From: Armatimonadota bacterium
Lineage (GTDB): Bacteria; Armatimonadota; Fimbriimonadia; Fimbriimonadales; Fimbriimonadaceae
DNA: 10,874 nt
NCBI GenBank assembly: GCA_023428805.1
Contig: JAEYWW010000088.1
Span: 1 to 10,874, forward strand
Direction: 5' to 3'
The notes under the pieces are model-generated. The model saw only the letters and a program-made list of their open reading frames with translations, was not told the origin of the DNA and searched no databases. The position numbers and the translations under genes are program-made. Shown piece by piece: positions 6,298 through 10,874 of this stretch (position 1 is its first letter; the number at the start of each line of letters is the position of its first letter).

Positions 6298-7028
6298 ACC
6301 GTGAGCGGTTTGGGGTCGAAGCCACGCACCACCGCGCTTTGTCCGATGTACTCCCACTCATAGTCCGCATTGCAGGTTTCATAGGCGCTGTCCAGGGTGA
6401 GAACGCCGGGGATGGCTTGGCGGATTCCAGCCCAGTCGAACATCTCAACTCCCAGGCCGTGGAACGATGTTTCGCTCTTGTGCAAATCCGCGATGTCGAG
6501 CAGCCCCTTGCGGAGCGAGGGGCAATAGCTCCGCTCGCCCACGCGGAAAAACGCCTCGAAATCGGAATCACATGCGAAGATGCGCGATTCGAGCGGCTTT
6601 CCGCCCACGCGGAAGCGGGCGAATTCCGCGCCATTTCGCTTGATGCCGACAACGCCCGCCTCCCCGGTCTCAACGCTGATTTTGGGATGGATGCAGGAGC
6701 CTCCCATTCGTGTGAGAAGCCAGGCCAGCAAGGTGTTGGAGCAGCGTTCGGGCACATACACCCCCGGTTTCCCGGTCTCCAGGTTCATGACCCCGAACCG
6801 GACGGCAATGCTGATCTGCCGCTGCGCGAGCAGCTTGGGCCAGCCCGTCGGGATGACTCCATCCATCCAAAGCACGCAGAGCGACGCCACTCCATGACCC
6901 GACACAATTTGAGGCCGGAGCCAGGGACAATCCACCACTTGTGTGATCGCGTCAGGCTCCACGGCGAAATTGATGACGATTCGTCGTTCAATGTGCGCGG
7001 AGACTCTTTTCACCACCGGTCTCATCAT
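6294..7028 (-). CDS. DUF2071-like protein
   Basis: A protein of 244 residues that I assign to the DUF2071 (YqjF-like) family. Support is the opening pattern RRIVINFAVEPDAITQVV, then a hydrophobic strand ASLCVLWMDGVIPTGWP, an AVRFGV strand and VPERCSNTLLAWLL, resembling the acetoacetate-decarboxylase-like fold of that family. The middle and end are divergent, so the family call is moderate. No catalytic role is established. The frame extends upstream to 7178, but that would overlap the divergent DGPF gene. The ATG pair at 7028/7025, with TATAAT six bases before, is the better start. It is convergent with the kinase, overlapping by four bases (CTAG). Confidence 0.65.
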   Translation of the reverse strand: MMRPVVKRVSAHIERRIVINFAVEPDAITQVVDCPWLRPQIVSGHGVASLCVLWMDGVIPTGWPKLLAQRQISIAVRFGVMNLETGKPGVYVPERCSNTLLAWLLTRMGGSCIHPKISVETGEAGVVGIKRNGAEFARFRVGGKPLESRIFACDSDFEAFFRVGERSYCPSLRKGLLDIADLHKSETSFHGLGVEMFDWAGIRQAIPGVLTLDSAYETCNADYEWEYIGQSAVVRGFDPKPLTV

Positions 7029-7034
7029 TATTTC

Positions 7035-7040
7035 ATTATA
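7035..7040 (-). promoter_or_regulatory. Candidate -10 box TATAAT of the DUF2071-like gene
   Basis: A perfect consensus hexamer on the minus strand, six bases before ATG 7028, implying a leaderless transcript. It faces away from the TATAAT at 7080-7085 on the other strand. The two -10 boxes are only 39 bases apart, so the upstream parts of both promoters must overlap. Confidence 0.6.
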
Positions 7041-7079
7041 TACTGAAAGTTCAGAACAATAGTTCCCAGCCCACTTCTC

Positions 7080-7085
7080 TATAAT
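7080..7085 (+). promoter_or_regulatory. Candidate -10 box TATAAT of the DGPF-sigma operon
   Basis: A perfect consensus hexamer ending six bases before ATG 7092, with no Shine-Dalgarno sequence between. It looks like a housekeeping-sigma promoter giving a leaderless mRNA. No TGTCGA-type -35 motif of ECF42 promoters is visible upstream, so the operon does not appear to be autoregulated from this point. Confidence 0.6.
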
Positions 7086-7091
7086 GGGACT

Positions 7092-7487
7092 ATGGCAGGC
7101 GCACTCGCAACCAATGAATATCTGTTTCTGATGAGGGGCGCGACCTGGGACAAAGGGTTGTCTCCCAACGAGGTCCAAGCCGGGCTCGAGGCAATGGGTT
7201 CATGGCTGGATGACCTGCGGGAGAGGGGGCTTCTGAAATCAGGACAGCCGCTCTCGGGAGAAGGGCGAGTTGTGTCCGACGCGATCTCTGACGGCCCGTT
7301 TGTTGAGACCAAGGAAGCCGTCGGCGGCTACTTGCTGATCCAGGCCGCGAGCTTGGAGGAAGCAACTCAGGCGGCCCAAATCTGCCCGGTTCTCAAGTAC
7401 GGCCTCGTGATCGAAGTGCGGCCCATTCTGTCGGACTGCCACATGATCGAAGCGTATGACCTTGATCTCAGCATGACCGCTCGATAG
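7092..7487 (+). CDS. YCII-related DGPF-domain protein
   Basis: A 131-residue protein of the YCII superfamily. The name-giving signature DGPF is at residues 67-70, followed by VETKE (71-75) and GGYLLIQAASLEEA (78-91). The N-terminus has the usual YLFLMRGA strand and a helix ending in GLLKSGQPL. DGPF proteins are widespread partners of ECF42 sigma factors. Their biochemical role is unresolved; the ferredoxin-like fold suggests small-molecule binding or an enzyme. Here the gene is directly upstream of such a sigma factor, with one base between its stop and the sigma GTG, so the two are co-transcribed and probably translationally coupled. Confidence 0.88.
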   Translation: MAGALATNEYLFLMRGATWDKGLSPNEVQAGLEAMGSWLDDLRERGLLKSGQPLSGEGRVVSDAISDGPFVETKEAVGGYLLIQAASLEEATQAAQICPVLKYGLVIEVRPILSDCHMIEAYDLDLSMTAR

Positions 7488-7488
7488 C

Positions 7489-8757
7489 GTGACAGCGTCC
7501 ATCACCCAGCTCACAGACAGCCTTTTTCGACATGAGTCGGGGAAGGTTGTCTCGCTCTTGGTCAAAACGCTCGGCGTGGAGCATATCCAGCTAGCCGAGG
7601 ACGTGGTTCAGGAAGCGCTGGCGCGCGCCCTCAAGACCTGGCCCTACTACGGAGTGCCCGAGAACCCCGCAGCCTGGATCACTCAAACCGCGAAGAATCT
7701 TGCGTTGGATGCAGTGAGGCGCGACCAGGTGTTCCGACGCAAGCAGGTGGATATGTTTGGTTCCGTCCACCGCTGGTCCGGAAAAGTGGGTGACGAGGAC
7801 TTCGCCGACTTCGGTCGCGAGGTTGAAGATGCGGTGCTCCGTCTCATGTTCGTGTGCTGCCACCCCATCGTGCCAGAGAACTCCCAACCAGTTCTCGCTC
7901 TCAAAACGATCTGCGGCTTTGGCGTCCCCGAAATCGCCCACGCTCTCTTTCTCACCGACGCCGCTGTCAACAAGCGTCTGACCCGCGCCAAAGAGAAGCT
8001 GAATGAAGGCGAAGTCTCCGCCGACCTTCCCGTCGGGGAGAAGCTGGACGAGCGCTTGAACGGAGTCGTGAAGACGATCTATCTGCTGTTCAACGAGGGC
8101 TACAAGGCCAACGCCGGCGACAAGCTGGTCCGCGAAGACCTCTGCGCCGAAGCGATCCGTCTGTGCTCGCTGCTCTCGTCGATGCCGGCCGGCGACAAGC
8201 CGCGCGTTCATGCGCTGCTCGCGCTGATGCTGTTCAACTCCTCCCGACTCTCGGCGCGGATGGACTCCGAGGGCCATATCCTGCTGCTCAAGGATCAGGA
8301 TCGCTCATTGTGGGACAAGGACATGATCCGGCGGGGATTGGTGCATCTCAGTCAGTCGGCACAGGGCGATGAGCTTGACACGCTCCACCTCCAGGCGGCC
8401 ATCGCCGCGATCCACTGCACGGCCCCGGACTTCGCCTCCACCGACTGGCTCCGTATCCTCGCCCTCTACGACCACATGCTCGCCATCGACCCCTCTCCCG
8501 TCATCGCCCTCAACCGCGCCGTCGCGGTCGGTCAAGTGGATGGGCCAGCGGCGGGTCTCGCCGCGGTCGGGCAGATTGCGAATCGGACAGCCCTCGAAAA
8601 ATACGCACCCCTCCACACCGTCCTCGCGGATTTCGAGGAGCAGTTGGGGAATCACGAAATAGCACGAAAGCATCTCGTCCGGGCTCTCACTCTGACCGAA
8701 TCCGAGCGTGAAATCGAGTTTTTGAACTCAAAAATTGAATCTCTGAATAATCCCTGA
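7489..8757 (+). CDS. ECF42-type RNA polymerase sigma factor with C-terminal extension
   Basis: A 422-residue sigma factor. Sigma region 2 spans about residues 8-80 (AEDVVQEALARALKTWP, then NPAAWITQTAKNLALDAVRR). Region 4 spans about 112-172 (EDAVLRLMFVCCHP, then GVPEIAHALFLTDAAVNKRLTRAK). It is followed by a long helical extension, about 180-422. That extension carries the ECF42 family blocks YLLFNEGY, LMLFNSSRLSAR, LLLKDQDRSLWD and PSPVIALNRAVAV, and ends in TPR-like helices. In ECF42 factors the extension is reported to be needed for activity and takes the place of a classical anti-sigma factor. None is encoded nearby. The start is a GTG one base after the DGPF stop. Targets may include the DoxX and VOC genes downstream (inference). 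Confidence 0.92.
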   Translation: MTASITQLTDSLFRHESGKVVSLLVKTLGVEHIQLAEDVVQEALARALKTWPYYGVPENPAAWITQTAKNLALDAVRRDQVFRRKQVDMFGSVHRWSGKVGDEDFADFGREVEDAVLRLMFVCCHPIVPENSQPVLALKTICGFGVPEIAHALFLTDAAVNKRLTRAKEKLNEGEVSADLPVGEKLDERLNGVVKTIYLLFNEGYKANAGDKLVREDLCAEAIRLCSLLSSMPAGDKPRVHALLALMLFNSSRLSARMDSEGHILLLKDQDRSLWDKDMIRRGLVHLSQSAQGDELDTLHLQAAIAAIHCTAPDFASTDWLRILALYDHMLAIDPSPVIALNRAVAVGQVDGPAAGLAAVGQIANRTALEKYAPLHTVLADFEEQLGNHEIARKHLVRALTLTESEREIEFLNSKIESLNNP

Positions 8758-8763
8758 CATCGC

Positions 8764-8790
8764 TGTCCAAATCGCAGCCGCCCATTCGTT
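8764..8790 (+). promoter_or_regulatory. Possible ECF-type promoter TGTCCA-N17-CGTT before the DoxX gene
   Basis: TGTCCA (8764-8769) and CGTT (8787-8790) are 17 bases apart in the 77-base gap after the sigma gene. Each differs by one base from the ECF42 target motif as I recall it (TGTCGA in the -35 region and CGA/TC in the -10 region). If used, it would let the sigma factor switch on the three downstream genes. One-off matches of this size are common, so the support is weak. Confidence 0.25.
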
Positions 8791-8822
8791 GAGGGTTCGA
8801 AAGCGACGGAAAGCCGTCGGAT

Positions 8823-8826
8823 GGAG
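8823..8826 (+). promoter_or_regulatory. Ribosome binding site GGAG of the DoxX-like gene
   Basis: GGAG lies eight bases before ATG 8835 and fixes that start. Together with the 77-base gap after the sigma gene, it indicates that this gene is translated independently, unlike the coupled DGPF-sigma pair. Confidence 0.55.
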
Positions 8827-8834
8827 AACTCGAA

Positions 8835-9242
8835 ATGACAACCGCAGCCTTGACCGCTCCCGAAGCGGCGACTCAGCAGGCAACTTCCAAGGCCATGCTT
8901 TGGACCGGACGCATCACCTGGGCGTTGGCCGTGCCCTTCATGTTCTTCGACGTGGCTCTGCACCTGGTCAACCCGCCCTTCGTGCAGGAAGCGTCCCGCG
9001 ATTCGGGATTGAACCCGCAGATCGTGCCCGTCATCGGCGTGGTCGCGCTGGTCTGCATGGCGCTCTACGTGATCCGGCGCACAGCGGTGCTCGGCGCGGT
9101 TCTGATCACTGGCTACCTCGGCGGCGCAGTCGCGGCTCACATGACGATGGGCAATTTCGGCTGGTTTGCAATCCTGATCGGAGCCCTGCTCTGGACATCG
9201 CTCTACTGCCGCGACGAACGGGTGCGCAACGCTATCCGTTAA
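8835..9242 (+). CDS. DoxX-like integral membrane protein
   Basis: A 135-residue membrane protein with four predicted helices at about residues 22-42 (ITWALAVPFMFFDVALHLV), 64-81 (IVPVIGVVALVCMALYVI), 84-106 (AVLGAVLITGYLGGAVAAHM) and 110-126 (WFAILIGALLWTSLYC). The segment RRTAVLGAVLITGYLGGA followed by AAH is the hallmark of the DoxX-like (DoxX_2) family. It ends in a basic tail. The family has no settled function; some members are linked to redox or stress responses. Its place between an ECF42 sigma factor and two VOC genes is a common kind of neighbourhood for these families. An unrelated reading frame overlaps it on the same strand but lacks membrane or family features. Confidence 0.85.
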   Translation: MTTAALTAPEAATQQATSKAMLWTGRITWALAVPFMFFDVALHLVNPPFVQEASRDSGLNPQIVPVIGVVALVCMALYVIRRTAVLGAVLITGYLGGAVAAHMTMGNFGWFAILIGALLWTSLYCRDERVRNAIR

Positions 9243-9275
9243 ATTCAGTTTGAACTTACAAGATAGGTAACGACT

Positions 9276-9686
9276 ATGAAAAGCATCACCCCCTACCTCA
9301 GCTTCGGCGGCAAGTGCCGCGAAGCCATGACCTTCTATCGCGATGTTCTCGGTGGAGAACTGAACTTGATGACCGCAGGCGAAGCCCCCAACTGCGAGAA
9401 CAATCCCAACATGAATGCCGACCACATCATGCACTCCAGCCTCGATTTCGGCAATGGATTCATGATCATGGCGACCGATATGAGCGGCCCGGATGAAAAG
9501 AACGCCTCGGCCATCACGATTGACTGCGACTCCGATGAGGAACTGAGAAGGCTCTTCGACGGGCTCAAGGATGGCGGAACGGTCATGTGTGAACCGGAAG
9601 TCATGTTCTGGGGCGGACTCTTCGCCTGCTGCAACGACAAGTACGGCACCAACTGGATGCTCAGCTTCGGCCCGGAGGGTTCGTGA
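9276..9686 (+). CDS. PhnB-like VOC-family protein
   Basis: A 136-residue VOC protein of the PhnB-like (old name 3-demethylubiquinone-9 3-methyltransferase) subgroup. It opens with ITPYLSFGGKCREAMTFYRD, has LGGEL soon after, a central ADHIMHSSLDFGNGFMIMAT and ends with FWGGLFACCNDKYGTNWMLS. The D-x-x-G-x-x-W-M ending is typical of PhnB-like proteins, which lack the usual metal-binding glutamate. The methyltransferase name is not a reliable function; these proteins are uncharacterised binding proteins or enzymes. The gene follows DoxX by 33 bases, with only a weak AGG ribosome site, and its TGA overlaps the next gene's ATG by one base. Confidence 0.87.
   Translation: MKSITPYLSFGGKCREAMTFYRDVLGGELNLMTAGEAPNCENNPNMNADHIMHSSLDFGNGFMIMATDMSGPDEKNASAITIDCDSDEELRRLFDGLKDGGTVMCEPEVMFWGGLFACCNDKYGTNWMLSFGPEGS
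9674..9679 (+). promoter_or_regulatory. Ribosome binding site GGAGGG that selects ATG 9686
   Basis: GGAGGG lies six bases before ATG 9686 but only three before the alternative GTG 9683, so the ATG is the likely start. The site lies inside the end of the preceding VOC gene, which means the two genes are translated in tandem. Confidence 0.6.
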
Positions 9687-10090
9687 TGGCCATCAGCATG
9701 TTCGTCAACCTCCCGGTCTCCGATGTGGCTCGGTCCACTGAATTCGTGAAAGCCCTTGGCTTTGAAGTGAATCCACAGTTCAGCGACGAAAAGGCGACCT
9801 GCGTGGTCATCTCCGAGACAAACTTCGTGATGCTCCTTCGCGACGATTTCTTCAAATCCTTCATCCTGCACGAAATCTGCGATGCGAGCAAGTACACCGA
9901 AGTCATCGTCTGCCTGATGCTCGAAAGCCGGGAGGCGGTCGACGAGATGGTGAGCAAGGCCGTCGCTGCAGGCGGCACGAACTACAAGGAGCCTGAAGAC
10001 TACGGATTCATGTACCAGCACGGCTTCCGCGACCCGGACGGCCACTTCTGGGAAGTAGGATTCATGTCGGGCCCACCGCCTGCGGAGTAG
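9686..10090 (+). CDS. VOC-family protein, lactoylglutathione-lyase-like
   Basis: A 134-residue VOC protein. It begins MAISMFVNLPVSDVARSTEF with a typical first beta-alpha unit, then LGFEVNPQFSDEKATCVVIS. It ends with GFRDPDGHFWEVGFMSGP, where Glu123 is at the position of the conserved metal-ligand glutamate. Unlike the VOC protein at 2407, this one therefore keeps a residue expected for a metal-dependent enzyme. It resembles the COG3607-type predicted lactoylglutathione lyases, but the substrate is unknown. It is the last gene of the plus-strand block from 7092 and is preceded by a strong ribosome site inside the preceding gene. Confidence 0.87.
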   Translation: MAISMFVNLPVSDVARSTEFVKALGFEVNPQFSDEKATCVVISETNFVMLLRDDFFKSFILHEICDASKYTEVIVCLMLESREAVDEMVSKAVAAGGTNYKEPEDYGFMYQHGFRDPDGHFWEVGFMSGPPPAE

Positions 10091-10112
10091 GTTTCGGAAT
10101 AAGGATTTTTCT

Positions 10113-10127
10113 GGGCGGATGCCGCCC
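10113..10127. repeat. Short GC hairpin GGGCGG-ATG-CCGCCC between convergent genes
   Basis: A perfect 6-bp GC stem with a three-base loop lies in the 56-base gap between the convergent VOC and four-helix-bundle genes. It could help stop transcription from both sides. Neither strand has a T-run immediately after it, so it is not a standard intrinsic terminator. Confidence 0.45.
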
Positions 10128-10146
10128 GTCCAGAACATCTTAGACT

Positions 10147-10707
10147 TTAATCGGGGCGCAAACGTCGATTGACTCTTGTTCGATAGAGCTTCTCAGTGAA
10201 CCCGCCATCTTCAATGTACGATTGTTCGAGTTGACGCAGCAATTTGTCAAGAAGATAGTTGGCTTGGTGAATCACACAGATCATTGTATTGGCGGCAGTC
10301 TCTACTGATTTTTCTTCCAGATAAGTCTTATAGGTCATATAAGACTTATCTTTTCTATATGCCAGCTTCCGGATGAAGACTGCCCGCTCGTGGTCTTTTG
10401 ACCAAAGCTCCAAGCTATTCTGCCGCAGAAAATCCTCATAATCCACAAGGAGCTCTTCCAAGCTGGCTCTTGCGACTCCGATCAGTTTGAGTTCAGTTTT
10501 CTTGGAGGTTCCAGAGGCCATAGAGCCTTCTGCAATGTTCTGCTTGCCACTGCGCGCGGCCTGAACCATCTGATCTCTTGTACGTGACTTCCTGTCAATG
10601 CAACGATCAGCAAAGACAACTGTCGCATCATGGATGATGACTGCAAGTTTGTAGGCTTCCAAGTCGCGATATCCGCCGTGCGGAGGTATCAGGCTATCGT
10701 CATTCAT
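10147..10707 (-). CDS. Four-helix-bundle protein (23S rRNA intervening-sequence type)
   Basis: About 186 residues, matching the four-helix-bundle family that includes proteins encoded in 23S rRNA intervening sequences. It is of the longer suffix-bearing form: IPPHGGYRDLEAYKLAVIIHD, then QMVQAARSGKQNIAEGSMAS, GVARASLEELLVDYEDFLRQ and, near the end, MICVIHQANYLLDKLLRQLE. The family's molecular role is unknown; a nucleic-acid-related role is inferred from the rRNA context of relatives. The start is ATG 10707; a GTG at 10722 adds five residues and almost touches the groEL terminator stem. The gene is visibly more AT-rich than its neighbours and contains a perfect inverted repeat, so it may have been acquired horizontally. 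Confidence 0.85.
   Translation of the reverse strand: MNDDSLIPPHGGYRDLEAYKLAVIIHDATVVFADRCIDRKSRTRDQMVQAARSGKQNIAEGSMASGTSKKTELKLIGVARASLEELLVDYEDFLRQNSLELWSKDHERAVFIRKLAYRKDKSYMTYKTYLEEKSVETAANTMICVIHQANYLLDKLLRQLEQSYIEDGGFTEKLYRTRVNRRLRPD
10319..10351. repeat. Perfect 14-bp inverted repeat inside the four-helix-bundle gene
   Basis: Arms 10319-10332 (AGATAAGTCTTATA) and 10338-10351 (TATAAGACTTATCT) pair completely around the five-base spacer GGTCA. On the coding strand it encodes the Lys-Ser-Tyr-Met-Thr-Tyr-Lys-Thr-Tyr stretch. On the plus strand the stem is followed by TTTTC, giving a weak terminator shape against transcription coming from the left. Confidence 0.85.
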
Positions 10708-10723
10708 GCCGCATCTTGGCACA

Positions 10724-10767
10724 AAAATACGTTCTATACGACCTATAAGTCGTATAGAACGTATTTT
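10724..10767 (-). terminator. Intrinsic terminator of groEL: 19-bp perfect inverted repeat
   Basis: Arms 10724-10742 and 10749-10767 are perfectly complementary around a CTATAA spacer. On the minus strand the stem starts with AAAATACG and ends in CGTATTTTTG, so the A-tract/T-tract layout could work in both directions. It begins 18 bases after the groEL stop and ends just before the four-helix-bundle gene. It should separate the strongly expressed chaperonin gene from that gene. Confidence 0.85.
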
Positions 10768-10785
10768 CGCCTTTCGACTTCCTTT

Positions 10786-10874
10786 TTAGAAGTCCATGTC
10801 GCCCATGCCGCCGCCAGGCATGGCGGGCATGGCCTTGTTTTCTTCCTTATTCTCGACCACCCGCCCTTCGGTCG
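10786..10874 (-). CDS. groEL: Chaperonin GroEL, C-terminal end only
   Basis: Only the last 28 or so codons are in the window; the gene continues beyond the right edge. The C-terminus reads AMPAMPGGGMGDMDF, the Gly-Met-rich tail of bacterial GroEL with the common final MDF. Just before it is TEGRVVENKEENK, where GroEL normally has its final TEALV-type strand and a charged linker. GroEL is the cytosolic 60-kDa chaperonin that folds proteins with GroES inside a double-ring cavity; the tail projects into the cavity floor. It is followed by a strong intrinsic terminator. Confidence 0.88.
   Translation of the reverse strand, partial: TEGRVVENKEENKAMPAMPGGGMGDMDF

Noticed and set aside
6339..7046. 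Plus-strand open frame of 235 codons
   Set aside because: It is antisense to the DUF2071-like gene, which has a better start, a perfect TATAAT and recognisable sequence. The composition of this frame looks like an antisense shadow.
7029..7178. N-terminal extension of the DUF2071-like gene to 7178
   Set aside because: It would overlap the divergent DGPF gene and its promoter, and the added residues do not resemble the family.
7591..8277. Minus-strand open frame of 228 codons
   Set aside because: It is antisense to the conserved sigma factor core; low-complexity composition.
8652..9434. Minus-strand open frame of 260 codons
   Set aside because: It covers parts of the sigma, DoxX and VOC genes in antisense. 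It is rich in His, Arg and Gly with no domain pattern, as expected of a shadow frame.
10113..10127. GC hairpin as a standard intrinsic terminator
   Set aside because: No T-run directly follows the stem on either strand; it is listed only as a hairpin.
9335..10138. Minus-strand open frame of 267 codons
   Set aside because: It is antisense to two clear VOC genes; no recognisable family.

Overview
The window is a gene-dense stretch of moderately GC-rich bacterial DNA with no RNA genes, CRISPR array or insertion sequence that I can see. Most genes are small, belong to common accessory families and point in alternating directions. The right edge holds the 3' end of a groEL-type chaperonin gene. 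Several genes lack a Shine-Dalgarno sequence and instead have a -10-like hexamer 5 or 6 bases before the start codon, the layout of leaderless transcripts. Together with the PDZ-hydrolase, the ECF42-type sigma factor and the GroEL tail, this suggests a soil or freshwater bacterium of a less-studied phylum. Armatimonadota (Fimbriimonadia) is my best guess, held at low confidence because no marker gene allows placement.

Layout from left to right. A PadR-type regulator and a DUF1905 protein form a minus-strand pair (114-990), possibly followed by the start of a secreted protein running off the left edge. Divergent from padR is a PDZ plus alpha/beta-hydrolase protein (1040-2386), with a near-perfect palindrome over its -10 box. 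A VOC (glyoxalase-fold) protein follows, tail to tail with a GNAT acetyltransferase. A second GNAT/FR47 acetyltransferase diverges from the first. Next comes a membrane hybrid histidine kinase (CHASE3-PAS-HisKA-HATPase-REC, 4120-6297) whose reading frame is broken by a single in-frame TAA inside CHASE3. It ends tail to tail with a DUF2071 protein.

The main functional block is 7092-10090 on the plus strand: a YCII/DGPF protein, an ECF42-type sigma factor with a long C-terminal extension, a DoxX-like membrane protein, and two VOC-family proteins. DGPF neighbours and the lack of an anti-sigma gene are known features of ECF42 loci. The linkage to DoxX and two VOC genes suggests a small stress or detoxification regulon, but its inducer and substrates cannot be read from the sequence.

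The right end holds a four-helix-bundle protein of the 23S-rRNA intervening-sequence type (minus strand). Its coding sequence contains a perfect 14-bp inverted repeat. Just upstream lies a 19-bp perfect inverted repeat that serves as the groEL terminator. I see no single wholly new multi-gene system. The most unusual observations are the nonsense-interrupted kinase, the repeated leaderless promoter geometry, the hairpin pair around the four-helix-bundle gene, and the shared CTAG/CATG gene junctions.
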